Of a DNA stretch of 64,000 bases, positions 45,113-54,016 are shown in pieces. The position numbers were made by a program, and so were the translations under genes. The DNA is from Longispora albida DSM 44784 (GTDB lineage Bacteria > Actinomycetota > Actinomycetes > Mycobacteriales > Micromonosporaceae). Each line of letters opens with the position of its first letter. The stretch's first letter is position 1. The stretch spans positions 189 through 64,188 of the forward strand of contig NZ_KB903834.1 in assembly GCF_000379825.1 (NCBI RefSeq), in the 5' to 3' direction. The notes beneath the pieces are model-generated. The model saw only the letters and a list, made by a program, of their open reading frames with translations. It did not search any database and was not told the DNA's origin.

Positions 45113-46384
45113 GTGACAAAGACCCCCTGGACCGCCCCGCTCGCCACCGGGCCAATCCACGGCGCCGTCAGGCTGCCCGGATCGAAGTCCATGACAGCCC
45201 GGGCACTCGTCCTTGCAGCGACAAGCCTCGATACCTCGACTCTGCGCCGGCCGTTGCGGGCCCGCGACACCGAGCTGATGGCCACCGGGCTGCGCGCGCT
45301 CGGCGCGCAGGTCAGTACCGACGATGATGAACTGTGGACGGTCAGGCCACGCCCGCCGCGTGGCCCGGCGCACATCGATGTCGGCCTGGCCGGCACCGTG
45401 ATGCGCTTCCTGCCGCCGGTGGCGGCGCTGGCCGAGGGTGACATCACCTTCGACGGCGACCCCCGGGCGCGGCAGCGTCCGCTCAAGCCACTCCTCGACG
45501 CGCTGCGCGCACTGGGAGTGAAGGTGACCGGTGACGGATTGCCGATCACCGTGCACGGTCAGGGCCGGGTGACCGGCGGAGAAGTCACCATTGACGCCTC
45601 TCAATCGAGTCAGCTCGTTTCCGGGCTGCTGCTCGCCGGGGCCGATTTCGACCAGGGCATTACCGTCCGCCATGTCGGGCCACCCGTGCCTTCGGCTCCA
45701 CATTTGCGCATGACAATGGAAATGCTGCGGGCCGCAGGTGCCGGTGTCGACGATTCCGTACCGGATGTGTGGCAGGTCGAGCCGGGCAAGCTCTCCGGCC
45801 GCGCCTGGACCATCGAACCGGACCTGTCGGGCGCCGCCCCGTTCCTCGCCGCGGCCCTGGTGACCGGCGGGGAGGTAAAGGTCCTCGACTGGCCGCGCTC
45901 GACGACGCAGCCAGGCGACCAGCTCCGCATCCTGCTGGCCGCGATGGGCGGCTCGTGGACGCTGGACACCGACGGCCTGACCTTCCGGGGTACTGGCAAC
46001 CTGCGGGGTCTGGACGCCGACCTCTCCCAGGTCGGGGAGCTGACCCCGGTGATCGCCGCGCTGTGCGCCCTCGCGGACGGGCCGTCGACGCTGCGCGGCA
46101 TCGGCCACATCCGGACCCACGAGACCGACCGGCTCGGCGCGCTGGCCCGTGAGCTGTCCAAGGTGGGCGCCCGGGTCGACGAGACGGAGGACGGGCTGCA
46201 CATCGTGCCGGGCAAGCTGCGCGGCGCCGTGTTCGAGACGTACGACGACCACCGGCTCGCGCACGCTGCCGCCGTGGTCGGGCTGCGGGTGCCGGGCGTC
46301 GAGCTGACCGACGTCGGCTGCACGTCCAAGACCATGCCGGAGTTCCCGGCGCTGTGGGCCAGCCTGCTGGGAGCAGGATCCTGA
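45113..46384 (+). CDS. aroA: 3-phosphoshikimate 1-carboxyvinyltransferase (EPSP synthase)
   Basis: The 423-residue AroA performs the sixth step of chorismate biosynthesis. Signatures are LPGSKSMTARALVLAA (PEP site), GLAGTVMRFLPPVAAL and the C-terminal RTHETDRLGALARELSK, then DDHRLAHAAAVVGL. The GTG at 45113 is preferred over 45092 because CAGACT lies 6 nt before it, close to the leaderless pattern. It overlaps rsgA by 4 bases. Confidence 0.97.
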   Translation: MTKTPWTAPLATGPIHGAVRLPGSKSMTARALVLAATSLDTSTLRRPLRARDTELMATGLRALGAQVSTDDDELWTVRPRPPRGPAHIDVGLAGTVMRFLPPVAALAEGDITFDGDPRARQRPLKPLLDALRALGVKVTGDGLPITVHGQGRVTGGEVTIDASQSSQLVSGLLLAGADFDQGITVRHVGPPVPSAPHLRMTMEMLRAAGAGVDDSVPDVWQVEPGKLSGRAWTIEPDLSGAAPFLAAALVTGGEVKVLDWPRSTTQPGDQLRILLAAMGGSWTLDTDGLTFRGTGNLRGLDADLSQVGELTPVIAALCALADGPSTLRGIGHIRTHETDRLGALARELSKVGARVDETEDGLHIVPGKLRGAVFETYDDHRLAHAAAVVGLRVPGVELTDVGCTSKTMPEFPALWASLLGAGS

Positions 46385-47385
46385 AGAAGGCACGGGAGTA
46401 CGACGAGGACGATGTCCGGGTGCGGCCGGGGAAGGGTTCCCGGCCGCGTACCCGGACCCGCCCCAAGCACGCCGACGCCGAGCCGGGCCTGGTGGTCGCG
46501 GTGGACCGTGGCCGGTACACGTGTGTGGCCGGTGACCGGGAGCTGACCGCGATGCGGGCCAGGGAGCTGGGCCGCAAGTCCGTCGTGGTCGGCGACCGGG
46601 TGGCGCTGGTCGGCGACACCAGCGGGTCGGCCGGTTCGCTCGCGCGGATCGTCCGGATCGAGGAGCGGGCGTCGAAGCTGATGCGGACGGCCGACGACGA
46701 CGATCCCACCGAGCGCGTCGTGGTGGCCAACGCCGACCAGCTCGTCATCGTCGCGGCGCTGGCCGATCCGCCGCCGAGGACCGGATTCATCGACAGGTGC
46801 CTGGTGGCGGCGTACGACACCGGCATCTCGCCGCTGCTCTGCCTGACCAAGTCGGACCTGGCCAAGCCGGACGAGCTGCTCGGCTACTACGCCGACCTGG
46901 AGCTCGACTGGCTGGCCATGAGCCCGGACGCCCCGCTCGACGAGCTGCTCGACCGGCTGGAGGGCAGGCTTTCCGTCCTGATCGGGCACTCGGGTGTCGG
47001 GAAGTCGACCCTGGTGAACCGGCTCGTGCCCGGCACGGATCGGGCGGTCGGCGTGGTGAGCGCGATCGGCAAGGGCAGGCACACGTCGACGAGTGCGGTG
47101 GCGCTGCCGCTGGCCAGTGGCAACGGCTGGATCATCGACACACCGGGGATCCGGTCGTTCGGGCTGGCGCACGTGTCGGCGCACAGCCTGCTGCACGGGT
47201 TCGGTGACCTGGTGGAGGGCACTCTGGACTGCCCGCCGAACTGCGAGCACGACGAGCACTCCCCCGACTGCGCGCTGACCGGGTGGGTCGCGGCCGGCAA
47301 CGCCGACGCGCGCCGGCTGGCCTCGTACCGGCGGCTGCTCGCCTCGCGAGCCGGGGAGGAGCTGTCGGGGCCGGACCGGAGCTAG
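46381..47385 (+). CDS. rsgA: Ribosome small-subunit maturation GTPase, probable CTG start
   Basis: The 334-residue circularly permuted GTPase has an N-terminal OB-like domain, then G4 TKSD, G1 GHSGVGKST and G3 DTPG in that order. A C-terminal Cys/His zinc motif follows (CPPNCEHDEHSPDC). It helps mature the 30S subunit. The codon at 46381 is CTG, giving the usual KKAREYDEDDVRVRPGKG N-terminus, with GGGAG at 46369-46373 and 7-nt spacing. No ATG or GTG lies near. An upstream GTG at 46354 would add nine residues but sits before the ribosome site. It overlaps aroA by 4 bases and shares CTAG with the convergent peptidase gene. Confidence 0.93.
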   Translation: MKKAREYDEDDVRVRPGKGSRPRTRTRPKHADAEPGLVVAVDRGRYTCVAGDRELTAMRARELGRKSVVVGDRVALVGDTSGSAGSLARIVRIEERASKLMRTADDDDPTERVVVANADQLVIVAALADPPPRTGFIDRCLVAAYDTGISPLLCLTKSDLAKPDELLGYYADLELDWLAMSPDAPLDELLDRLEGRLSVLIGHSGVGKSTLVNRLVPGTDRAVGVVSAIGKGRHTSTSAVALPLASGNGWIIDTPGIRSFGLAHVSAHSLLHGFGDLVEGTLDCPPNCEHDEHSPDCALTGWVAAGNADARRLASYRRLLASRAGEELSGPDRS

Positions 47386-48260
47386 AGCGACTTCAGGGCG
47401 GCGTCGAGGGCTTCGGCCGCCGGTACCTCGATCTCGGGGATGACGCCGGTGCCCTCCCAGTTCGTCCCGGACACCGGGTTGATGCCCCGGGCGGTGGGCA
47501 CCGTGAGTTCGAGGTGCGGGTGGAGGCGGATGCCGATCCGGGGGTGCGCGCCGCCGCCCGTGCGCTCGCCGACCAGGACGGCCCGGCCGAGCTGCTGGAG
47601 GTCGTAGGCCAGTTCCTCGCCGCCGGAGAAGGTGTCCGGGCTGGTGAGGACGCGGATCGGCTTGGTGCCGCCGAACGCCGGGCCGGGCACGTACGGCAGG
47701 GTCCAGAACTGGGTTGTGCTGTCCTGCGCCCGGTCGTAGATGTCGTTGAGGTGCACGGGCCGGCCGTCGAAGAGGTAGCTGCACACCAGCGCGACGACGC
47801 GGGGGTCTCCGCCTCGGGTACCCCGCAGGTCGAGGACCAGCGCGTCGGCGGAGGCGACCACCTGCATGGCCGCGGTGATGGCCGGGCCGGAGATCTCGAT
47901 CGGGTAGAGCCGGGGGCCGAGTTCGAGCAGGGCGACGTTGCCGGGCAGCCGCTCGATCCTGGCGACCCCGTTGAGGTTGCGGGCGGCGTCGCGGGCGTTC
48001 TCAGCCATCATCATCTCTGCGCTGGGCAGGTCGGGCAGCGCCTCGGCGTGGTACTTCAACCGCAGGTGCTTGTCGCCGTTGACGGACTGGAGGTCGGCCG
48101 TGACGAGGCCGCCGAGTTCTTCCGGGCCTGTGGCCGTCGCGTAGTGGCCGTCGGCGGCCCGGGTGCTGATCAGGCCGCTGAGCTGGCCGCCGAGGTCGGG
48201 GAAGACGTAGTGCTTCGCGACGAGGGCGCTGGTGTCCTGGGTGATCTTGGTGATGTCCAT
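47382..48260 (-). CDS. S41-family (tricorn/IRBP-like) serine peptidase
   Basis: The 292-residue protein has a helical N-domain and an S41 core: ADALVLDLRGTRGGDPRVV and LTSPDTFSGGEELAYDLQQ, where the Ser in FSGG aligns with the catalytic Ser. The tail has VLVGERTGGGAHP. There is no signal peptide or PDZ domain, so it is cytoplasmic or a fold relative. The ATG at 48260 is preferred to the upstream in-frame start at 48299, which would overlap the regulator's promoter. It is divergent from the ArsR-type regulator. Confidence 0.82.
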   Translation of the reverse strand: MDITKITQDTSALVAKHYVFPDLGGQLSGLISTRAADGHYATATGPEELGGLVTADLQSVNGDKHLRLKYHAEALPDLPSAEMMMAENARDAARNLNGVARIERLPGNVALLELGPRLYPIEISGPAITAAMQVVASADALVLDLRGTRGGDPRVVALVCSYLFDGRPVHLNDIYDRAQDSTTQFWTLPYVPGPAFGGTKPIRVLTSPDTFSGGEELAYDLQQLGRAVLVGERTGGGAHPRIGIRLHPHLELTVPTARGINPVSGTNWEGTGVIPEIEVPAAEALDAALKSL

Positions 48261-48316
48261 GTCCGGTACTAGAGCATGCTCTTGACAAAGCGTCAACATT
48301 CGCAGACACTTTAGGG
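48261..48316. promoter_or_regulatory. Divergent promoter region of the S41 and ArsR-type genes
   Basis: The 56-base gap contains the palindrome GAGCATGCTC and the inverted repeat TTGAC-5 nt-GTCAA. GACACT ends 6 nt before the GTG at 48317, so the regulator is probably leaderless and could bind its own gap. Confidence 0.55.
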
Positions 48317-48808
48317 GTGGACGACGACCTGAAGATCACGACTCCCGAGCAGTTCAAGGCGCTCGGGCACCCGCTCCGCCAGCGCCTGATGTTCGCGCTC
48401 GGCGAGCCAGCCACGATGGCCCAGCTCGCCGCCCGGCTCGGCGCGCAGAAGGGCAACGTGGCCCACCACCTCAAGGTGCTGCGGGAGGCCGGCATGGTCC
48501 GGGTGATCGCGACGAAGCAGGTGCGGGGCGGCACCGAGCAGTACTACCAGCGCTCCGCCCGCCGGATCGACCTCGAACCCCGGTCGATCGGCTCGACCAG
48601 CGCGCTGCTCGGCGCGGTCGCCGAGGAGATCGCCGGGGCGGCCGACGACCCGCTGCTCACCCTGCGCCACGTCCGGCTGACCGCGGCGCAGGCGGCGAAA
48701 CTGCGGGCAGCGCTGGCGGAGCTGGCCGAGAACATCGAGCCGGCCGGGCCGGAAGAAGCGCGCTACGGGCTGCTGGTCAGCATGTACCAGGAAGGGATCA
48801 GTTCGTAA
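48317..48808 (+). CDS. ArsR-type winged-helix transcriptional regulator
   Basis: The 163-residue protein has ALGHPLRQRLMFALGEPATM, then LAARLGAQKGNVAHHLKVLREAGMV, a classic ArsR-type DNA-binding fold. A C-terminal helical extension follows (about 90-163). No metal-binding Cys motif is visible, so it probably senses something other than metals. It is divergent from the S41 peptidase and overlaps the convergent orphan gene by 11 bases. Confidence 0.88.
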   Translation: MDDDLKITTPEQFKALGHPLRQRLMFALGEPATMAQLAARLGAQKGNVAHHLKVLREAGMVRVIATKQVRGGTEQYYQRSARRIDLEPRSIGSTSALLGAVAEEIAGAADDPLLTLRHVRLTAAQAAKLRAALAELAENIEPAGPEEARYGLLVSMYQEGISS

Positions 48809-50405
48809 GGGTGTTCGGCAGGTGCGGGCCGATATATCCAATGTAGACATTGCCATCGGCCGCTACCGCGTCATGGAAGTGCATGCGCGGCGAGACCCTG
48901 CCGCTGGCCCCGATCCTGATGTGCGCACCCATGAAAACGCGGCCGCTCGGGTCGATCGTCACAGGACAGGGCAGCATTCTGTACCCGGAGAATTTCGCGC
49001 TGTGGCAAACAGTGTCCGACTCCGCGCGCACCACCTTGCGGGCGGTGATGGCCAGCGCGCCGGAAGGCGGCTCCTTGCACCACGCGTAGAAACCTCTGGT
49101 GAATGTGCCGTCCGCCTTGGCGTCCGCGTAGTCGGAAAGCGCCCGGAGCGCGTCCCAGGCACCGACAGCCCACGTCGAATACTCGTGCTGGTCGTCGAGG
49201 CTCAGCGCTTTGTGCCGGTCGCCGGTGAAGACGATCCGTGGTAGCTCGCCGATCCGGTCGAGGAGCTCGTCGAAGGACTTCGGCGGGTCGGCGTACGAGG
49301 ACTCGGTGTACACCTGGTCGCCGTGCCCCGAGTCGCACAGCAGCCGTTCGAGATAGCGCACCCGGTCGGCGAGCCGGCTGCGCCGCCGCTGCTCGGCCTC
49401 CAGCTCGCCGTGCGCGTCGAAGAGGCGGCTGTCGAGATCGTCGCGCTGGTCCTTGGCCCGGTCACGCTCCCACTCCGTCTCCTTGAGCAGGTGCTCCAGG
49501 TCCAGGTACCTGACGCGCAGGCCAGCCAGCTCAGCCTCCGGCGAGCGGGACTCCGGCGACGTGCGCTGGCGGGCGAAGGTCACCTTGGCCAGGGCGCCGG
49601 GGCGCGGCCGGTTCGCCGCGAGCTGCCGGGGCAGCAGCCCGAGTACCTGCCGGGCGCGGGCCGGATCAGCCTCGATACGCCGGCCGGACAGCACCCGGTG
49701 GCGGAGCGCGTCGTCGGCGACGGCCGGGTCGGTCTCCGCCAGGTACGTCCGGACGGCGCCGGGGCCGACGTGGTGCGGGCCGTCACCCATGCCGCCGTTG
49801 AACTCGGTGAGCGCCGTGGGGTCCAGAATGTACACACTCGCCAGGCCCGGCAGGTCGGCCGTCAGCCTGGCCACCTCGTGCCGCCAGTCGTCGAACGGGC
49901 GGCACTGGTGCGGGGCCGCGACCACGACTGGCAGCCGCCGGTCCGGCGCGCAGACGAGTTCGAGCAGATTCTCCACGCGGTCCGGCCGGATCAGCTCCGG
50001 TTCCGGCCGGAGCACAGCCTCGTCGTCATAAGCGTCGAACTCTTCGAGCAACAGGCGCGCGAGCCGGGGAACAGCGGCCCGCTGAGGCTCGTAACCAGGA
50101 AAGGGAACGTGCTCGACGTCGAGGGAAATCCAGCTTCTCGACGGGCTTTCCTCATGCACGGTGAGTGTCGTCAGCCAGGTGCCGATCGCCGTTCTTTCCC
50201 GCAATTGCCAGCCACGCGTCCCCGTCATGCTCACGTAGCGCATATGGGCGTCCGGCGCGAGGTCCTGCTGCTCATTCTCGTATGCCGCTATGTCGTACCG
50301 CTTGCCGCGCAGCCATTTGCACAGCTCCTGCTCCGTGCGCTCGTGCGCTTCGCGGAATGGAAGGCCGGTATGGAACGCCGTCCGGTAAGGCAAGCCAGCG
50401 ACCAT
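48798..50405 (-). CDS. Orphan protein with coiled coil and conserved-looking C-terminal domain
   Basis: This 535-residue protein is not assigned to a known family. The N-terminal part (about 1-150) is globular. A middle alpha/beta part (about 150-290) has PVVVAAPHQCRPFDDWRHEV and ASVYILDPTALTEFNGG. A heptad-rich stretch (about 290-370) is probably a coiled coil. A C-terminal domain from about 395 reads RIVFTGDRHKALSLDDQ, AWDALRALSDYADAKADGTF and HIRIGASGRVSPRMHFHDAV. I recall a similar tail in unannotated actinomycete proteins, but cannot verify it. GGAGG lies 7 nt before the ATG at 50405. It shares an 11-base convergent overlap with the ArsR-type gene. No nuclease or transposase motif is evident. 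Confidence 0.6.
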   Translation of the reverse strand: MVAGLPYRTAFHTGLPFREAHERTEQELCKWLRGKRYDIAAYENEQQDLAPDAHMRYVSMTGTRGWQLRERTAIGTWLTTLTVHEESPSRSWISLDVEHVPFPGYEPQRAAVPRLARLLLEEFDAYDDEAVLRPEPELIRPDRVENLLELVCAPDRRLPVVVAAPHQCRPFDDWRHEVARLTADLPGLASVYILDPTALTEFNGGMGDGPHHVGPGAVRTYLAETDPAVADDALRHRVLSGRRIEADPARARQVLGLLPRQLAANRPRPGALAKVTFARQRTSPESRSPEAELAGLRVRYLDLEHLLKETEWERDRAKDQRDDLDSRLFDAHGELEAEQRRRSRLADRVRYLERLLCDSGHGDQVYTESSYADPPKSFDELLDRIGELPRIVFTGDRHKALSLDDQHEYSTWAVGAWDALRALSDYADAKADGTFTRGFYAWCKEPPSGALAITARKVVRAESDTVCHSAKFSGYRMLPCPVTIDPSGRVFMGAHIRIGASGRVSPRMHFHDAVAADGNVYIGYIGPHLPNTLTN

Positions 50406-50481
50406 CGCTCAACCTCCCATCGACTTCCGTCAAAGATAACGGCGCGAGATAGTCCACAGCCCCACCGACACTCAGATCAGA

Positions 50482-50487
50482 TAGGTT
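50482..50487 (+). promoter_or_regulatory. -10 element TAGGTT for hisN
   Basis: It ends 6 nt before the ATG at 50494. Confidence 0.5.
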
Positions 50488-50493
50488 TTCGCC

Positions 50494-51288
50494 ATGACCC
50501 GCTACACGGACGACCTCGGGCTGGCCCACCTCCTCGCCGACACAGCCGACGCCATCTCCCTCTCCCGCTTCCGTGCGCTCGATCTGCGGGTCGACGCCAA
50601 GCCGGACCTGTCGCCCGTCACCGACGCCGACACCGCCGTCGAGAAGGCCGTCCGCTCCACGCTGGCCCGCAGCCGCCCGCGCGACGGCGTGCTGGGCGAG
50701 GAGTTCGGGAGCACCCCGGCAGCGGCTGGCCCGGGTAACCGGCAGTGGGTGATCGACCCGATCGACGGCACGAAGAACTTCGTCCGTGGCGTGCCGATCT
50801 GGGCGACGCTGATCTCGCTGCTGGAGGGCGGCGAGCCGGTGCTCGGGCTGGTCTCGGCCCCGGCACTCGGCCGCCGGTGGTGGGCGGCACGCGGGCACGG
50901 CGCCTTCGCGGGCAAGCACGCGTCGAACGCCACCCGGATCCACGTCTCCGAGGTCGGCAAGCTCTCCGACGCCTCCTTCTGCTACTCCTCGCTCGGCGGC
51001 TGGGAGGAGGCCGGCAAGCTCGACGCGATGCTCGACCTGATGCGGGGCTCCTGGCGGAGCCGGGCCTACGGCGACTTCTACGGGCACATGCTGCTCGCCG
51101 AGGGCGCGGTCGACGCGATGGTCGAGGCCGAGCTGGCCCTGTGGGACATGGCGGCCCTGATCCCGATCATCACCGAGGCCGGCGGCCGGTGCACGAACCG
51201 GGCCGGCCGCCCGCTGAACCACGGCGACGGCGTGATCATGAGTAACGGGCAGCTGCACGAGGTCCTGCTCGACCACCTCGGCGACTAA
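50494..51288 (+). CDS. hisN: Histidinol-phosphatase of the inositol-monophosphatase family
   Basis: The 264-residue protein has GVLGEEFGS (metal-binding Glu), DPIDGTKNFVRGVP (Asp cluster) and WDMAALIPIITEAGGR, the standard IMPase set. In actinobacteria a copy close to aroA/rsgA is the HisN histidinol-phosphatase, the eighth step of histidine synthesis (recalled synteny). A general inositol-phosphatase role cannot be excluded. TAGGTT precedes it, so it is probably leaderless. Confidence 0.87.
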   Translation: MTRYTDDLGLAHLLADTADAISLSRFRALDLRVDAKPDLSPVTDADTAVEKAVRSTLARSRPRDGVLGEEFGSTPAAAGPGNRQWVIDPIDGTKNFVRGVPIWATLISLLEGGEPVLGLVSAPALGRRWWAARGHGAFAGKHASNATRIHVSEVGKLSDASFCYSSLGGWEEAGKLDAMLDLMRGSWRSRAYGDFYGHMLLAEGAVDAMVEAELALWDMAALIPIITEAGGRCTNRAGRPLNHGDGVIMSNGQLHEVLLDHLGD

Positions 51289-51363
51289 CACCTCGGCGAG
51301 TGACTTTGGGGTACCGGAGAGTGATCTGTGCCCGCCACCGCTGTGCACAGCGAGTGACCCAGC

Positions 51364-51369
51364 TATCGT
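51364..51369 (+). promoter_or_regulatory. -10 element TATCGT for the DMT-type permease
   Basis: It ends 7 nt before the GTG at 51377. Confidence 0.5.
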
Positions 51370-51376
51370 GGGTCGG

Positions 51377-52249
51377 GTGTCTTCGGGTTGGTTTTTCCTA
51401 GCGGCGATGATCGCTGCGTACGGTGTCTCCAACCTGCTCCAGTCGATCGCGGTCAACCGGGAGCAAACCGCCGACAACCTGCACCCGAGCCTGCTGGCCA
51501 AGCTCGCGACCCAGCCCGTGTACCTGCTCGGACTGCTCTGCCAGATCGCCGGTTTCGTGCTGGCCTTCCTGGCCCGCGAGGACCTGCCGTTGTTCCTGGT
51601 CCAGGCGTGCATGACAGCCGGGCTGGGCGTGACGGCCATCCTCGGGGTGTTCGTGCTCAAATGGCGGCTTCCGAGCGCCGAGGTCGCCCTGCTGGGCCTG
51701 CTCGGCGTCGGGCTGGTCGGCCTCGTGGTCTCCGCGAAGCCCGCACCGTCCAAGGAGATCGGCTGGGTGGGCATCGCCCTGCTCGTGCTGGCCTTCGCCG
51801 GGATCGCGGTGGCCGGGGTGTTCGCCACCCGGCTCAGCGGGGTCCGCGCGTCGATAACGCTGGGTTGCCTCGCCGGGCTCAACTTCGGCGCGGCGGCCCT
51901 GGCCAGCCGTCCCCTGGCGAACGTCAGCCAGCCCGTCACCTTCCTGACCGACCCCCTGCTGTACCTGCTCATCGTCCACTCGCTGTCCGGTTCGCTGCTG
52001 CTCGCGATCGCCATGCAGCGCGGCTCGACGATGGCGGCGATCGCCGGTATGGACGCGGCGGCCGCGGTACCGGCGGCGGCGCTCGGGCTCCTCTTCCTCG
52101 GCGACCAGATCGTCCCCGGGCTGGAATGGCTGGCCGCGGCCGGCTTCTGCGCGACGCTGGTGGCTGTGCTCGCCCTGACCAGGTACTCCGAGCCGCAGCC
52201 GACGGCTGTCGTGCGGCAGGAGCAGGTCGCGGCCGAGTTGTCCTCGTAG
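51377..52249 (+). CDS. DMT-type (EamA-like) membrane transporter
   Basis: The roughly 290-residue protein has nine or ten predicted membrane helices in two similar halves, as in the drug/metabolite transporter group. Examples are FFLAAMIAAYGVSNLLQSIA and GLEWLAAAGFCATLVAVLAL. Its substrate is unknown. The GTG at 51377 is chosen over 51368 because TATCGT lies 7 nt upstream. It precedes the ABC exporter genes in the same direction. Confidence 0.78.
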   Translation: MSSGWFFLAAMIAAYGVSNLLQSIAVNREQTADNLHPSLLAKLATQPVYLLGLLCQIAGFVLAFLAREDLPLFLVQACMTAGLGVTAILGVFVLKWRLPSAEVALLGLLGVGLVGLVVSAKPAPSKEIGWVGIALLVLAFAGIAVAGVFATRLSGVRASITLGCLAGLNFGAAALASRPLANVSQPVTFLTDPLLYLLIVHSLSGSLLLAIAMQRGSTMAAIAGMDAAAAVPAAALGLLFLGDQIVPGLEWLAAAGFCATLVAVLALTRYSEPQPTAVVRQEQVAAELSS

Positions 52250-52307
52250 ATATCCGCAGCGCGCCCGGTACCGGGAAAGTACTTGCGGAAATGTCGTAGC
52301 CGCACGC

Positions 52308-52313
52308 TACCGT
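52308..52313 (+). promoter_or_regulatory. -10 element TACCGT for the ABC exporter
   Basis: It ends 5 nt before the GTG at 52319. Confidence 0.5.
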
Positions 52314-52318
52314 CAGGC

Positions 52319-53248
52319 GTGGCTCTGATAACCGCCCGCGGGCTCCAGAAACGGTTCGGTGACCTCACCGCCGTCAAAGGCATCGATGTGCAGGTGGAGC
52401 CGGGTGAGGCCTTCGGCTTCCTCGGCCCCAACGGCGCCGGCAAGTCCTCCACCATGAAGATGATCGGCTGCGTCTCGCCGCGCACGGCTGGCGAGCTGAG
52501 CATCCTCGGCCTCGACCCGGCGACCCACGCCGCGGAGATCAAGGCCAGGCTGGGCGTGGTGCCGCAGACCGACAACCTCGACGTCGAGCTGTCCGTCCTG
52601 GAGAACCTGACGGTGTATGCCAGGTTCTTCGGGATCAGCAGGGCCGAGGCGCGCAGACGGGCGCTGGAGCTGCTGGAGTTCGTCCAGCTCACCGAACGGG
52701 CCAATGACCGGGTCGAGCCGCTGTCCGGCGGGATGAAGCGCAGGCTGACCATCGCGCGCGCCCTGATCAACGAGCCGGAGATCGTGCTGCTCGACGAGCC
52801 GACCACCGGGCTCGACCCGCAGGCCAGGCACCTGGTCTGGGAGCGGCTGTTCCGGCTGAAGCAGCGCGGCGTGACCCTCGTGCTGACCACGCACTACATG
52901 GACGAGGCCGAGCAGCTGTGCGACCGGCTCGTCGTGATGGACGGCGGGAAGATCGTCGCGGAGGGTTCGCCGCGCGAGCTGATCGAGCGCCACTCCACCC
53001 GCGAGGTCGTCGAGCTGCGCTTCTCGCTCAACGAGATGGACGAGCTGGGCTCGATCGCGGAGAAGCTCGACGGCATCGCCCAGCGGATCGAGACCCTGCC
53101 CGACCGGCTGCTGCTCTACGCCGCCGACGGCGACGCTGCCATCGCCGAGGTGCACGCCCGTGGCGTCGTCCCCGCCTCCGTGCTGGCCAGGCGGTCCACG
53201 CTGGAGGACGTCTTCCTGCACATCACCGGCCGGACGCTGGTCGACTGA
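52319..53248 (+). CDS. ABC exporter ATP-binding protein (DrrA/NodI-like)
   Basis: The 309-residue ATPase has Walker A GPNGAGKSST, the signature LSGGMKRRLTIARAL, Walker B IVLLDEPTTGLD and the switch His in TTHYMDEAE, with a C-terminal regulatory segment. The pattern matches ATPases that export drugs or lipo-oligosaccharides. The start GTG at 52319 excludes an upstream ATG frame that spans the promoter. The stop overlaps the first permease start. Confidence 0.95.
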   Translation: MALITARGLQKRFGDLTAVKGIDVQVEPGEAFGFLGPNGAGKSSTMKMIGCVSPRTAGELSILGLDPATHAAEIKARLGVVPQTDNLDVELSVLENLTVYARFFGISRAEARRRALELLEFVQLTERANDRVEPLSGGMKRRLTIARALINEPEIVLLDEPTTGLDPQARHLVWERLFRLKQRGVTLVLTTHYMDEAEQLCDRLVVMDGGKIVAEGSPRELIERHSTREVVELRFSLNEMDELGSIAEKLDGIAQRIETLPDRLLLYAADGDAAIAEVHARGVVPASVLARRSTLEDVFLHITGRTLVD

Positions 53249-54006
53249 TGCGGGCCTGGGCTTGCTACCACTACGAGCTGATCGGCTACAGGCGCACCTG
53301 GAAAGGGAGCGTGTTCAGCCAGTTCATCGTGCCGGTGCTGTTCATGCTCAGCATCGGGCTCGGCGTCGGTACGTATGTGGACCGGGGCGGGGCGCTCGGC
53401 GCTGTCGACTACGTGAGTTACCTGGCTCCCGGGCTGCTGGTGTCCACGGCGATGCAGCTGGCCGTCGGGGAGTCGACCTTCCCGGTCTTCAGTAACTTCG
53501 AGTGGAGCCGGTACTACTACGCGATGCAGGCCACGCCCGTGCGGGTGCGGGACGTGCTGGGCGGGCTGCTCGGGTTCCTGCTGACCAGGGTGCTGGTCGG
53601 GGCCGGGGCGTTCCTGCTGGTGATGGCGGTGTTCGGCGCGGTGCACAGCCCGTGGCTGCTCGGCACGCTGCCGGTCGCCGGGCTGGTCGGGCTGGCGTGC
53701 GCCGGGCCGGCCATCGCCTTCGCCGCGCGGGTCACGTCGGCGGCGAACTTCTCGCTGATGTTCCGCTTCGTGCTGATCCCGCTGAGCCTGTTCTCCGGGG
53801 TGTTCTTCCCGGTCGAGCGGCTGCCGGGCTGGCTGGAGCCGCTGGCGTACGTGTCGCCGCTGTGGCACGCCGTGGAGCTGTCGCGGCAGTTCGCGTTCGG
53901 CGCGTTCACGAACGCCGCGAGCTGGCACGCCGCGTACCTGCTGGTGTGGCTGGTGGCCGGCTGGTTCCTGGCGCACTCCTCGTTCACCCGACGGCTGCAG
54001 AAGTAG
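53248..54006 (+). CDS. ABC-2 type exporter permease (first)
   Basis: The 252-residue protein has six predicted membrane segments with the ABC-2 signature region (ALVSRVTSAANF-like and SLFSGVFFPVERLPGW). The start ATG overlaps the ATPase stop by one base (TGATG), so they are translationally coupled. It works with the next permease as a heterodimer (inference). Confidence 0.92.
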   Translation: MRAWACYHYELIGYRRTWKGSVFSQFIVPVLFMLSIGLGVGTYVDRGGALGAVDYVSYLAPGLLVSTAMQLAVGESTFPVFSNFEWSRYYYAMQATPVRVRDVLGGLLGFLLTRVLVGAGAFLLVMAVFGAVHSPWLLGTLPVAGLVGLACAGPAIAFAARVTSAANFSLMFRFVLIPLSLFSGVFFPVERLPGWLEPLAYVSPLWHAVELSRQFAFGAFTNAASWHAAYLLVWLVAGWFLAHSSFTRRLQK

Positions 54007-54016
54007 AGGGGCCACA

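Noticed and set aside
45610-47784. 724-codon minus-strand frame across aroA and rsgA
   Set aside because: The opposite strand holds aroA and rsgA with all key motifs. This frame has none.
50272-52890. 872-codon minus-strand frame across hisN, the DMT-type gene and part of the ABC ATPase
   Set aside because: It is Ser/Arg/Pro-rich shadow sequence opposite three well-supported genes.
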